A stretch of DNA of 64,000 nt from Tricholomella constricta (GCA_013368375.1 JAACJP010000008.1:1116001-1180000), one strand, 5' to 3'. Numbered from the stretch's first letter, positions 35,078-47,067 are shown. The notes: generated by a model not told the origin, from the letters alone. Numbers and translations are program-made.

Positions 35078-36168
35078 TATAATTCGCCTTTCTATCACAC
35101 TAATCCCCCAACCAATTCAACACTCACGTATAATCTTCCTCGATAATGTTCCTTCTATATTTCGTACACTAGTAATTAAAGTCCATTACATTTTTTGTAT
35201 ATTGAATTCTTGAACTTACATTGTATATAATTCATATTTCCGTACTACAGTCTAATTGAATGATTTTTGCTGATTCCCGCTACTTTAGTAGTAGGTCTTG
35301 GCAAAAAACCCCGCTTTTGCAACGTTTGCGTTCGCCGTGCAGTTGGTTACATCATATCGCGTTTTTTCGTCATAAATGGCATCGTCGTGGCGTCATTCGT
35401 TCTTTCGAGTTCTATCTCACTTTTCTTGTCTCGGCTCTGCCCGTTTCGTTTTGCTTTGGTTGAAGTAATGATTGCGCCGAATTGATCCCTTCTCTCATTC
35501 GTTCGCGGTTTACGATGACACATGCTTTGAATCCTAATACGTTGACACAGAAATACCTGCGACACTTGTATGATGTACAGCAGGTGCGTTCTATACAACC
35601 GGATTTCCTTCCTCAATTCAATTCAATATTTTTTAGCAACACCGCCTGTAGTTTTCAACACTTTATTTGCATGCTCGATGCCAAGCAGATGGAGGTGCCG
35701 GTAGATCAAGGGATCAAGAATGACTTTGAACAATTGCGACAAATGACTGCAGTGCCTTCCACCATACCACGAGCAGATGCATTCGAGGCATAAGGCTAAG
35801 GTCACTGAAATTCATACACGCCCGCATGCTCGTCGTGTCATACAGTCACAACTTTTTGCACATCAAAATAAACCGTTAACATTTTTCTAGTAGTCTACCA
35901 TACATAATCTTATTTCCCTCCCTGTGCAGGGCCTTCCATGTTGGTGAACGGCGCTCGAGCTCCTATACTCTCCGTTGTCATGCTCAGGACCGCGAGAACA
36001 CCTCGACAAAGTAAATGCCACGTATTCGGCAGAAGAACATCTTTCGCGACATAGGAAAAATTTGGTGTACTGAGCATTCAAACAATTGCTCTGCAGATAG
36101 CATGAAGTGTGACGGTACTTGCAGACTGCTGGAGTCTGAACTGGTCTCTGTTTGCGGTCAACATACCG

Positions 36169-36360
36169 CGTAAGGGTGTGGTTAGACTTAAGAGTTCACA
36201 CCAAACTAAACACGACCACTGATTGGATTGTGTGTAGATGTAGGTATGTATAAGTCTAAAGATTATATAATACAGAGGTGCTGGCTATATATGGCCAGCA
36301 CCTTTGGAAATAAACAAAGACAAACAACGATCGCTACCATATTCGGTAACGCCCGTTACA
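36169..36360 (-). repeat. LTR (3' LTR in element orientation)
   Basis: 192 bp, nearly identical to 37152-37343. Contains the hairpin ggtgctggc-tatatat-ggccagcacc (about 36280-36305). Confidence 0.85.
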
Positions 36361-36882
36361 CTCTCCCCCTCTAGATCGAGCCCCCGGCTCGATCTATTCC
36401 CAATTCCGTTGTTTGGATAGTAGACTTGTGTAAGTCCACCATCGTGTTCTCTATGGCTATAGACATATACCTTTATATGTCTGAAATTTTTTTTTTTTTT
36501 TTTCGCGGGCGGTACTGTCGTCCCGCCCCTCACGCCGCGCCCTCCACCTCGCTGTCCTCCAACCCCGACGGTGCTCGCCTTCCGCTGCTTTCTCGTTTCA
36601 CTGGTTTCTTCTCAGCCCGGCGATTTCGTCGGGCTGCGGTCGACATCATCTTTGACGAACGCGATGCGGGCACATCAGTGAGTTCACTGGTGCCAAATAT
36701 TGCTGGGTGACCATGTTCGTCATCCCGCATCTTTACTGAGCTCCTCGATATATTATCGAAGGGCGCAGGAAACACGCCCTGGCGTTCCTGCGAGGTGCCC
36801 GATACGGGTTCCTCTTTGGGTTTCCGGTCGCTCCAACCGGGTCCCCCCTGGGGGCCTCCTTCTCGGATACTGACGGGCCTTG

Positions 36883-37095
36883 TCAAGATAGCGCTCTGAG
36901 GACGAGCGCATGATAGTTTCTATCATCTGGGTGTGACTTTGCCACGTCACGCGTAGGCTCCACTCTGTCGCCGCTCCCGGCGACTCCACTTCCCGGTGGA
37001 TTCTCTTCTCGCGGCTTCGGATTGTCCGGCGCCACGGATCCCGACCGGTTTTGGTCAGAAGGCTTCGGTTTCGAAGTCTTCTTTTTGTTGGACAT
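36883..37095 (-). CDS. Short basic Gag-like frame inside the LTR element
   Basis: The ATG at 37095 lies about 57 bp inside the 5' LTR and opens a 70-residue Lys/Ser/Pro-rich frame (MSNKKKTSKPKPSDQNRSGS...). Charged open frames continue downstream in other phases to about 36500, so the original Gag-like product may have been longer and is now interrupted. No zinc knuckle is seen. Confidence 0.4.
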   Translation of the reverse strand: MSNKKKTSKPKPSDQNRSGSVAPDNPKPREENPPGSGVAGSGDRVEPTRDVAKSHPDDRNYHALVLRALS

Positions 37096-37151
37096 TTTTG
37101 GAATTGAAATGTTTTAGGGGTGTTCCCTTGAAGTAAGGGTGTTTAAAAAAC

Positions 37152-37343
37152 TGTAAGGGTGTGGTTAGACTTAAGAGTTCACACCAAACTAAACACGACC
37201 ACTGATTGGATTGTGTGTAGATGTAGGTATGTATAAGTCTAAAGATTATATAATACAGAGGTGCTGGCTATATATGGCCAGCACCTTTAGAAATAAACAA
37301 AGACAAACAACGATCGCTACCATATTCCGTAACGCCCGTTACA
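37152..37343 (-). repeat. LTR (5' LTR in element orientation)
   Basis: 192 bp, begins tgtaacgggc on the minus strand and carries the same hairpin as the other copy. Confidence 0.85.
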
Positions 37344-37348
37344 TACCG

Positions 37349-37840
37349 GGCCCTGCGGCGGAGCGCGCTAACGCTGCGGAGAACAACATCGTCGACCTGA
37401 CATACAAGCGCTACTTCATCAAGAACTTTTGTCGCAAGACAATCATTAAATAGAACTTCATTCCTATCTTGGGCCCACCAATGTGCCTGCATTGCTCACC
37501 CCATGCAATGTCTAGAATGTTGATTCATTTGTCTGGCAACAGACCAATTACAATGCGCACATTGTCTGTGCCTTCATCTGACGATGAAAGTGATGTGGAA
37601 GAAGGAGAGATAACAGAGGCAATCAACAACTCAAGCGATACGAAGACTGCAAAGCGTCCTGCAGAGTGCATTTCAAAGGTAAGCTGCTTACTCGATAGGA
37701 AAAACGGCTACTGTTCTAAATACTATCAGAGCAAGCGTCGCCGTCAACACCGCAAGGATCTTGATGAAAGCCTTCAAGCAGCTCAAATTGAATGGGAGCA
37801 AGAGAAGATTAGATATGCAGAAGATGTATGTTCATCTTAA
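37349..37840 (+). other. Coding-like remnants downstream of the LTR element
   Basis: Right after the LTR element a frame reads GPAAERANAAENNIVDLTYK and ends at a stop near 37453. It is in phase with LNWSLFAVNIP immediately before the insertion (36137-36168). A second frame (37469-37840) is acidic then basic (SSDDESDVEEGEITEA, SKRRRQHRKDL). These may be further exons of the host transposon. No family recognised. Confidence 0.35.
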
Positions 37841-38293
37841 TAAATCTAACAGTTTCAAAAAACCACTATTTTAACAACAATTTTTTTTTGGAGTGTACCC
37901 TTATTGCATCACTTGTCAAAGTAGCGGGCTTTGCGGTCGTCAGAGCGCCCTTCCGATGTTATACCTTTCTCTTGACTTCGCGCAAAGTCGGCGACAGCAA
38001 AAACGCAAACTCGCAAAGTGACCACCCCTCCCAAAATGGAAAGCCGGGCGGGAAATGAACATGCCGTGTTACTTTGATGTGACAAATTCTACAAAGTAGA
38101 CACCCCTTCGACCAAATTGTACCTTTTGCCTCAGTACGCTTTACTTCAGCGTTTATCAGAAAAATAACTACGCTAGACATGTTCAATAGTGCTCTTAAAT
38201 GTGCGATCTTCACTATTTTGTTCAGTTTTGACAGTTGTACCTCTTCTGGTGACTTATCAGTTTGGATTTATAAAGTGACAACCAGTGATAGTA

Positions 38294-40221
38294 CTTGGCC
38301 CCGGTGCCTCTTACCAGGACCTTGCGCGCGTCACCGTCTCCGTTTTGTCAGTATAGTCTCGACAACAGGTTTACATTCATACGACTTTCTCAGTCACTAC
38401 AGAGCTCGACATGAAGTTCACATTTCACGCAGTGTCCATCTAAATCCTTACATCTGCAATCATCCGACTCTATGCCACAGTAAAATGGCGCACTGAGCTT
38501 CCCACCTCACTACTGTAGTCTGTCAGCCCTGAGTCTCTTCGTGTTTCTGGACGTTGCGGACATCGCATATTAATTTCTCTCGCTGTATCTGGAATATCGC
38601 GCGTTCTCTTTTCCTGGCGTCCCTTCATTCAATCATTCACGATCCCCACGAATTGCTGCAGACCTTTGGACGGAGTTGTTCACGGGTTCAACTTCCTCGG
38701 GTTCTTTACTAATAAACCTACGTTTTTTTCGAACTGCCATCCCGTGGCCAGGACTCTTCTGTCGTACTTAACTTATAACAATCGTGGACATATTAAAGAT
38801 TGGGTACCCTGTAGGTGTTTGCTTCATATAAACCACCCTCGTTACACGTAATAAAGCATCACCCTGTAGGTACGACGTCTCTCGTCATCTGGCGGTCGAC
38901 GATTATTCGAAACGTTGGGGCACCAGGCACTTAAAGAATCTAATCAGGGCCTGACGTGTACAGATACATGTAAACTGTCATCAACGATTGTTCTCGTCTC
39001 TCGTCGACAGACACCGTTCGGTCGTTCTCCAAACCCGACCCTGATTATGTGCTCAAACCGGGTGATCGAAAAATCCGGGGAGGCATTTCATGATCCGAGC
39101 GCCATATGTCCCGGCGAGGGTCCATTTCTGGACCCTAGGAGGAGCTTTGGCCTCGATCGGTACCGTGATTGAATTGCTCTATGTCAGATATTTTGGGAGT
39201 GCGAGTACTCCCGAGAATCCACGCTTATTCGGTGGGAGCTAACGTCCTAACAAAGGTTTCTTGTTAGCATAGTCTCCTGCAATTCGAAGTTGTCTTCAAA
39301 GTGCCGACTGGCAGGGTCAAGTCCACTTTGTTTTCATACTCTGTTACATATCATTATCCCCACATCTTTACCCCAAGGGGCCAAAGCGTGGGGATATGCG
39401 CGTAAGGCCTTCTTTTAACGTTTCCTGGGCACGATCTTGTAAGCCTAAGACGCCAGGACTCAGAGTTACGCGACACGACCTCCTCGGACCACGGATCGTC
39501 GACAAGAATGAAACCAGGACAAACCCAAACAGTCAGCGATTTCTCGACAACAGCAAGCGTGAGATGGATATGCTGGGACAGAGTATATAACAGAGATTGG
39601 AAGGTTAACTTGCCGTGCCGACGTCCCTTCACAGCGGCTTCGGACATGGATCATGAGTGATTGGAGCTGGATTGGAACCTTGGGGATCATGACCCAAAGT
39701 AGATTTGGGCTGAAGATGACTGCCAGGTTCTGACAAAAACAAGCAAGCACCTAAGCACGTCCCGTTCGCGATTCAAAAAGAACGCTGAAGGTAAGAAAAG
39801 TTGAGAAACCGTGGGCCGAGAGCTGGAAGGAAAAGCCGAAAAAGAAAAAAAAAAACCGCCAAGTAGACATGATCAATGTCGCAAGTCACGCGTAAAGCCG
39901 ATGAAACTGATCCATGTTCCGTGCTCCGTGGGCCCTTTCCCCTCGTTGTTCTCGTCATTTCACAACTGTTGGAAAAAGGGTCAAAATTCGTCACAACTGG
40001 GGAATATCGCCAGCGTAATGGGCATTGCTGGCAAGGGGATTCGTCCCACAATCGGCTTGGTTCATCGGACCTTGCGTCCGCGGTGATCATTAATAGATGT
40101 AAACACCACACCATTTATAAAAACAGGTGCTGAAATCTATGCCAAGCTCCGTGTTCTCTTCTTATCCCTCTCAACTTACCCTGTTCTCCCCGTTGTTGGT
40201 CTCACCGTCGACCTCGACACA
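38294..40221. other. Intergenic region upstream of glutamate dehydrogenase
   Basis: About 1.9 kb without supported genes. The last 150 bp should be the GDH2 promoter. Confidence 0.45.
40113..40121 (+). promoter_or_regulatory. Possible TATA box of GDH2
   Basis: tttataaaa lies about 105 bp upstream of the GDH2 start codon, a sensible distance for a fungal TATA element. Confidence 0.4.
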
Positions 40222-43200
40222 ATGTCTACCCCAACTTCCCAAAATCCGACGCGTCTGGACCCAAATCTCCTCAATGCATTGAAGCCGACGGCGTCGCGCA
40301 ATCCCAGTGATACATCGCTCAACCGAGTCAAGAACTTGCCTGGATACACCACTCCTGTGTTCAAGGGCAAGGAGGAGCAGCGCACTCTCGTCGAGAACGA
40401 TGTCGCCGCCAAGGTTCGGGTCCCTTATTTTATTATCGTGATTATCGCTGACATCATACTTTTTGCCCTCAGGGGTTCATTCCGCGCGAGCTCGTCGCCA
40501 ACGAGGTCAACTGGTTCTACACCAACCTCGGTATCGACGACACCTACTTCCAGAACGAAGACCGCAGTGTTATCTCGGATCACATTATCGCTCTCTTTGG
40601 CGCCAAGATTCTGGCCTATACCAAGCACGATCCCAGCAAGCTCGTTATCGATCTTGAGAAGATAAGTGATAAGGGCGCCACCTTCATCCACACGAGTCCT
40701 CCTGGTCTTACTGTCACCGAGGGGCCTGGATCTACCTGTGAAGCCAGGTACGCCTTAATCTTGTCGTATTCACCGTCAGAACAAGATCTCATCCAAAATC
40801 TAGAATTGACGCGCAGTTCCTCGACAATTCCACGCCTGAAAACGCCTACCGTCTCGAGACTTTTCGTTCCGCTGGATCCATCTCGGCGACAGCCTCTCAG
40901 CAATTGCGATGCTACTTCGTGACCAAGTGCAAATTCCCTCCCCGTCCCGCCACCAACGGCGAAACGAAAACAGATATACGAACTGTCTCCGATCCCGTTT
41001 TTCTCGAGAAAGCCACTCCCAATACCCTTGACATCTATCAACAGGTGATGTGGAACGTTGAGAGCCGCTATGGACCCGTCATGGAGGTCTTTGAAGTCGA
41101 AGGCACGCGCGAACGCCGAATTGTTATTGGATACAAGATGGGTGGAACGTCGAAGTTCTTCAGCGCTCTCTCCAACCTCTACCATTTCTACTCACTCTAT
41201 TCTGCTCGCAAATACGTCGGTTCGTGCCGCCGTCCATTGAAACCCTTTATTATCCTAATCATTTCTTTCAGAGCAATTCTCTAATGGTATCACAATAATA
41301 TCTCTCTACCTCAATCCCATCCCAGACGCGAATGCTCCTCCCATCGAGCACTCTATTTTCCAAGTAATGAAAGAAGCATCGCTCCTCTTCTGCTTGCCCG
41401 ACAACCCTTTCTTCCTGCCTAAAGCCCTTGGCAGCCATGCCGTCCAAGAAGCGACGTATGCTTGTAAGTCCCGACATCTTCGTTTTTTCTTTTGATCATT
41501 GCCAACTAAGGACCCACAAACAGACTCTGGTTGGATCTTTGCCCAACACTTCTGCAATCGTCTTGGATCGGCCTATCTCCAACTCAAGAACGTGTTGAAC
41601 GAGAACGACCCCACACATGCTGAAGTGCTCAACGACATTAAGCGTCGCTTCCGTGAGGAGACCTTTACGCGCGAGAGTATCGCGCAGGTCATTCACGCGT
41701 ACCCTGAACTGGTTCGTTTACTTTGCCTTTGGACTAAAGCGCCCAATGCTGACGCGTTGTTTAGATCCGCCTCCTGTATGTCAACTTCGCGATGATACAC
41801 TATCCTGGCGCCGACGAATCGCAGCTGATGTAAGCAGTCCTTTTCCCTCGCATCACCAATCACAGAACTGGACTGAAGTGGTTTGCAGGCCGACACTGTC
41901 TTACCAGCGCCTCCAGACGACGCAGCCGCTTACGGACGCGGAGCTTTACGACAAGATCCGCCGCACCGTTCCCAACAAGCAAGAGCAGCAAGTTTTTGAG
42001 GCCTTCTTGATCTTTAACAAGTTCGTCCGCCCCAGTTCGTGTTACTTTGAGTAATTGTTAATCGGCGCCTTTAGGAATGTCTTGAAGACCAATTTCTACC
42101 AGCCGACCAAGGTGGCACTGTCCTTCCGTCTGGCACCCGACTTTTTGCCTGAGGTTGAGTACCCCAAGAAGCCATATGGCATGTTCATCGTCATTGGTAT
42201 GTCCTATCGTGGTCTCCGATGTGTCGTCCTTGCTCACAAGTCCTTATGCAGGTAACGACTTCCGGGGCTTCCATATCCGTTTCCGTGATGTATCCCGTGG
42301 TGGTGTCAGACTTGTCATGTCGCGCAACAAGGAGTATGTTTTACACTTGTTTACCTTTCTGGTTTTGGCACCGACTCCACTTTCTCCAGGAACTACTCCA
42401 TCAACCAGCGGATGTTGTTCGACGAGAACTATGCCTTGTCTTCCACCCAGAACCTGAAGAACAAGGATATCCCCGAAGGAGGTGCCAAGGGCACCATCCT
42501 CCCTTCGTACGTCCATTTATTCAGATCTTGTTGCAAGCTTGCTAATTTAATTTATATACAGGCTTGGTGCCAACCCGAGGCGCTGCTTTGAGAAGTATGT
42601 CGATGTACGTAACATGATAATCCGAGCGAGAAAAAGTCACTGATGATGTTATCCATATAGTCCATTATCGACCTGCTTATCCCAGGCCAGACGCCCGGTA
42701 TCAAGGAGCGCCTGGTGGACCTGTATGGTAAGCCTGAGATCCTGTTCTTGGGACCGGATGAGGGTACTGCGGACATGATGGACTGGGCCGCACGTAAGTT
42801 CATCACCCATTCCTACCATGTTCTGACACTCACCAAACCACCCCAGTGCACGCACGCGACCGCGGCGCAGACGCTTGGTGGAAATCCTTCACCACCGGAA
42901 AGAGCGCGTCCAAGCTCGGAGGTATCCCTCATGACACCTACGGCATGACCTCGCGGTCGATCCGCCAATACGTCTTGGGTCTCTACAAGCAGCTAGGTCT
43001 CCAGGAGAAGAACGTCACAAAAGTGCAGACCGGAGGTCCTGGTATGTTATCTCTTTCTCACGCTGGCCGATCCCGCTTACTGAGATTCTGGTTCTTCTCT
43101 TTCCTAGACGGTGACCTAGGCTCAAGTGAGTTACGTTCATAGGATCTAGAGCTACGTATACTGATGCAGTGACGCAGACGAAATTCTGCTCGCGAACGAC

Positions 43201-44297
43201 AAGACCGTAGCGATCATTGACGGCAGTGGTGTCCTTGCGGATCCTGCTGGTCTCGACCGTGAGGAGCTCATTCGCCTCGCTAAGCTCCGCATCCCTGTCG
43301 GCCACTTCGACACCTCCAAGCTGAGCAAGGACGGTTACTTGGTCAAGGTCGAAGAACAAGATGTCAAGCTGCCTTGTACGTACATCTTTGCTACTTTTGA
43401 GCGGACAATTGCTCAATGCGTCAACCGATAGCTGGAGAAATCGTTCTTGATGGTACTGATTTCCGGAACGGTGCCCATCTCCGTTTCAAGGCCGACCTTT
43501 TCGTACCGTGCGGTGGACGGTGCGTCACTTCTTTTGCTGCCTGGACTTTCCGCTGAGCATCTCTTCTCAGCCCTGGAGCCGTCAACATCTCTAACATGGC
43601 TGCTCTGGTCGATGCCGAGGGCAAGCCCCACTTCAAGTACATCATCGAGGGCGCCAACCTGTTTTTGACCCAGCAAGCTCGTCTTTACCTTGAGAAGCGC
43701 AAGGTTATCCTGTTCAAGGACTCCAGCACCAACAAGGGCGGTGTCACCAGCTCCTCCCTCGAAGTCCTTGCCGGCCTGGCTCTCTCCACTGAGGAGTACA
43801 CCAAACTCATGATCTTCCAAGGCGGTCAACCTTCCGAGTTCTACAAGAGCTACGTCAAGGACGTCCAGGAGAAGATCGCTGAAAACGCTACTGCGGAATT
43901 CCAATGCATCTGGCGCGAGCACGCCAGGCTCAACGGTGCTAAGCCCCGCACCGTCATTTCGGACGAATTGTCATCGAGGCTCGACAACTTGCAGGCCGAG
44001 CTTGAGGCTTCAGATCTCTTTGATGACATGCCGAGCAGGAGGGGTGTGATGGCTCGTGCCATCCCCGAAACCCTCGTCAAGAAGGTCGGCTTGGATGCCC
44101 TTCTGCAGAGGCTACCGGAACCATACCAGAGGGCTCTGTTCTCGAGTTATGTTGGGTCGCGCTTCGTAAGTCAATGTTTTCAATAGTGTTATCTCACTGA
44201 CGTCATTCACCTTTTGCAGATTTACAAGTACGGCGTCAACGCTTCCAGCGTCGACTTCTTCCACTTTGCTAGAGACCTTGCAGGCCCCAGGCAATAG
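40222..44297 (+). CDS. GDH2: NAD-specific glutamate dehydrogenase, large type, 1041 aa
   Basis: Eighteen exons: 40222-40413, 40473-40747, 40804-41219, 41275-41463, 41524-41711, 41765-41829, 41889-42020, 42075-42196, 42252-42333, 42390-42506, 42562-42604, 42661-42793, 42847-43041, 43108-43125 (18 nt), 43178-43375, 43432-43519, 43571-44165 and 44220-44297. They sum to 3126 nt. The catalytic half shows FRGFHIRFRDVSRGGVRLV, RMLFDENYALSSTQNLKNKD with IPEGGAKGTI, GPDEGTADMMDWAA, GGIPHDTYGMTSRS and QTGGPDGDLGSNEILL. These are the glutamate- and NAD-binding signatures of the roughly 115-kDa fungal enzyme. It deaminates glutamate to 2-oxoglutarate and ammonium, the catabolic direction. The length agrees with Gdh2 proteins. 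The 18-nt exon DGDLGS sits in the cofactor-binding segment. Confidence 0.96.
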
Positions 44298-44578
44298 ACA
44301 CCACGACCACCACTATCAATCGTACGTTAGACTTTGCAACCACAAAAGATTGGAAGGAAAAAAGGGAATAGTCTTTAGAGACTTGTACATCTAATAATCA
44401 TCGCGCGTAGTTATCGAAGGACTTCTGCATTCACGCATCGCATCATCTCCAATTTTTGACTGATGGGCAGCTGGGCTGATCGTCAAAAGGGGAGACGTCA
44501 TTTGCTCCTGTTTGGACACTAAACTACACTGGCACGGACCGCAACAGTCACGAAACAATTGAAGTCCATCTAGCAGTC

Positions 44579-46378
44579 ATGACCGGTTTACCCTTTATCA
44601 CTGATATGGCTGATCCTCATCTAGTTTTACCATCACGTCCTGCCCCTGGTTTTTTCCTTGCCAGTCGTCGGACCGAAAGCACATTTGAAGAGATTCCCGT
44701 CATGTGAGCATCCGAGCATCTTGTCACTGTTGGCAGTTCAACAGATCATCATGCTGACCATTTGGTGGTCAGAGATTTTACAGATGCTAGAAGTACTGAT
44801 CCTGCTAAACGACGCGCCCTCGCGGATCTAATCCGTGACGCTTCAATCAATGTACGATAATTCACTCGCTATTACTTGAGCTCATGAGTGGTTTACTTGA
44901 TACCTGTCTGGCCAGGTTGGGTTTTTCTATCGTAAGTTTTTGGTGGCTTTTCGGATAGTAGTCCTGGCTATAGGAGATACAGTTCTGACTAGACGAGATA
45001 CGCTGCTAATCAGATTTTTTGATGCATCTAGTGAAAAACCATGGGATCTCCGAGGAGCGCGTTGCCAACGTTCTTGAGGCCAGCAAGAGGTTTTTCGCGT
45101 TAGATATATCGACCAAGATGGAAGTAAGTGCGATGTTTATTTGCTTGTTCTGTCATGCCTGTTTTGTCTTACCGACAAGTTGCAACCCAAAAAGCTTGAC
45201 ATCGGCAAGACCTCAAACTTCAAAGGCTACACTGCCCTTTTGCAGGAGAATGTCAACCCCGCAGGGCAAGGCGATCTGCATGAAGGGTTTGATATTGGCT
45301 GGGAGGCAGAACTCCCCTCTGATGCTCCCGTTTTTACGAAGACCACGAGTGGGGCGATGTCGGGCACTAACGTCTGGCCTAGTAACCTACCCGGTTTTAA
45401 AGAGGCGGTCTTGGCCTATTAGTGCGCAGTTTTTCTCTTTGAAATGGCATACTTCTGGTCCGCAACTAAATATCGCGTTGCAGTCACGATGCCATCGGGC
45501 TAGGTAAATTACTGTTTCCCCTGTTTGCTCTTGCACTGGACCTTTCGGAGGACTTTTTCGACGATAAGGTCTTAATTTTCGGATATGGTTCTTGGGATGG
45601 TTCGAACTAACGTTTTTCAGACTACCCGGCCAGCTGCAATCATGCGGATCTTGCATTACCCGCCCCAATCCTCGAATGTCGATGCTGAAGGACGGCAGAT
45701 CGGTATCGGCGAGCACACTGAGTAAGTACGCACATAGGGACTCTGAGATTTTTCGTTGCTTACTGTCAAATATCTGTTCTAGCTATGAGGCAAGTATGAT
45801 GTTCAGGAGGGAAATTGGCACCTTGACAGAATCTGCGTCACTAGTGCTTTACTCTTCTTTGGCAGGATCGCGTTGGTGGACTTCAAGTGAAGAATGCCGC
45901 GGGGAAATGGCTGGACGCGGTCCACATACCCGAGACTCTCGTCGTCAAGTACGTCATGATATAAGTCGACATGTTTGATCTGGCACGTACTAAAAAAAAC
46001 CTAGCCTCGGGGATCAGTTCGCTAGGTGGACAAGTGAGGGTTTCTATTCGTTATGTCCATGGAGCACATTTCTGACTCGAGAGACATACATTGAAGATGA
46101 TGTTTTCAAGTCAACACCTCATCGAGCGATAAATCGTTCTGGACAAGAGCGTTATTCTATCCCTCTATTCTTCGGCACAGACTACGATGTCCTACTGGAA
46201 GTGCGTGGATCCCACCTCACGTACTGATGAACCAGCTAACCCTTTCTTTTGGACGCTTTTCAAGCCGATCCCAACATGTGTCTCACCGGAGACTCCAGGA
46301 AAGTATGAAGTGATTACGGCTGGCGAGTACGTTAAGTCACGACTAGAAGCTTCATACGCCAAGGTTTCAGGTAATTGA
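44579..46378 (+). CDS. 2-oxoglutarate/Fe(II)-dependent oxygenase, isopenicillin-N-synthase-like, 365 aa
   Basis: Exons 44579-44703, 44773-44851, 44916-44931 (16 nt), 45032-45123, 45180-45421, 45484-45568, 45621-45721, 45783-45789 (7 nt), 45845-45948, 46005-46033, 46097-46200 and 46265-46378 (1098 nt). The N-terminal DIOX_N part reads VGFFYLKNHGIS; the double-stranded beta-helix follows. Iron ligands are visible as HTD in IGEHTDYE and the distal H in STPHRAINRSGQERYSIPLF, whose RxS binds 2-oxoglutarate. CFTLLWQDRVGGLQV and NLGDQFARWT are also typical. The 7-nt exon (DYE) is followed by a GC donor at 45790; only that donor keeps DYE-CFTLL in frame. The substrate is unknown. Relatives range from secondary metabolism to thymine hydroxylase-like enzymes. 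Confidence 0.9.
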
Positions 46379-46929
46379 ATGGCAACGTGGAAGGGAGCAA
46401 TCTTTAGGAGACTTGACGGGTGTCTACGGACATACATACCTTGACTAAAGGCATTTCTCGAGGCGTTACCACCCTACTGCATTTCTTAGGCGACATTCCC
46501 ATCGGCATATGACAGAACGCAGTCAAGGGTCATACAACCGAAGCCGGCTGCAGTTTGGCCCTTGCATCCAGTCGTTCGAGATATTCTGCTCAAAGTCTCC
46601 GAGGATCAAAATCGCCACAATCAATGTGAGACCGCAATACTCCGAGGAAGCGAAGTTTTCATTATCTGATCAACAGCAAGAAGTACGATAAATTCAGTGG
46701 GAGTTCAACGTTCAGAACATGTAAAAAAGCCTCGAACGCGTCGTCGAAAGGCTTAGGTACGTGTGGAATCGGCTGATGACAGGCTCGACCGTGACGGTGA
46801 CACGGACGTCGCTCCTAGTTGTTCTCAAGAGGGGCGACTGGGCATGTACCAGTACAGTGGTCAAATAGAGCGGCGGTGGCGGGTGTTTAAATAGATCTTA
46901 GAGCGTGCAAGGACGAGGAAGGTCAGCTG
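46379..46929. other. 3' flank of the oxygenase gene, no gene seen
   Basis: About 550 bp without coding signal. Confidence 0.45.
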
Positions 46930-46943
46930 AGGTGCAATCCTTT

Positions 46944-47053
46944 TTTTTTTTTTTTTTTTTTTTTTAAAATCCCTGTTTATTGACCGCTGAGCGGAAGCTC
47001 ATGTCGGTCCTTACAATGCTATGTACATAATAAGGAGCCCCTTTGCCCCCTAA
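46944..47053 (-). mobile_element. Short retroposed insert with poly(A) tail and 14-bp target duplication
   Basis: On the minus strand the 110-bp insert begins ttagggggcaaaggggctcc, contains aataaa, and ends in ttttaaa followed by more than 20 A residues. The 14-bp sequence aggtgcaatccttt stands on both sides (46930-46943 and 47054-47067). Poly(A), an AATAAA close to it, and a direct duplication of this length are marks of LINE-type target-primed retrotransposition. The source could be a truncated LINE, a SINE or a cellular transcript. Confidence 0.85.
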
Positions 47054-47067
47054 AGGTGCAATCCTTT

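Larger units (their letters stand above)
36169..37343 (-). mobile_element. Small LTR retroelement (TRIM-like), 1.18 kb
   Basis: Two 192-bp direct repeats (36169-36360 and 37152-37343) differ at only three positions. A 5-bp target duplication taccg flanks the element (36164-36168 and 37344-37348). Read on the minus strand the LTR begins tgtaacgggcgttac and ends ccctta(c)a. A purine run agagggggagag directly precedes the downstream LTR in that orientation, as expected for a polypurine tract, which sets the direction. The interior is about 790 bp and lacks reverse transcriptase and integrase. No convincing tRNA primer site was found. Confidence 0.85.
31420..38291 (+). mobile_element. Decayed TA-flanked DDE transposon with nested insertions, 6.9 kb
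   Basis: Left end ctatcagtggtggtcacttt (31420 onward) and right end, as reverse complement, ctatcactggttgtcacttt (up to 38291) match at 22 of about 24 positions through TATAA. Both are flanked by TA (31418-31419 and 38292-38293), as for Tc1/mariner-pogo elements. Subterminal copies of an acaaagtagacacccc-like motif occur near both ends. Inside are the transposase gene (31833-34467), a younger MITE (34525-35077) and a small LTR element (36169-37343). Without those two insertions it would be about 5.1 kb. The boundaries rest on a short inverted repeat, so a chance or composite match is possible. Confidence 0.55.

Noticed and set aside
36490..36504. Run of T residues as a poly(A) retrocopy mark
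   Set aside because: It lies inside the LTR element, with no duplicated flanks around it; it is part of that element's interior.
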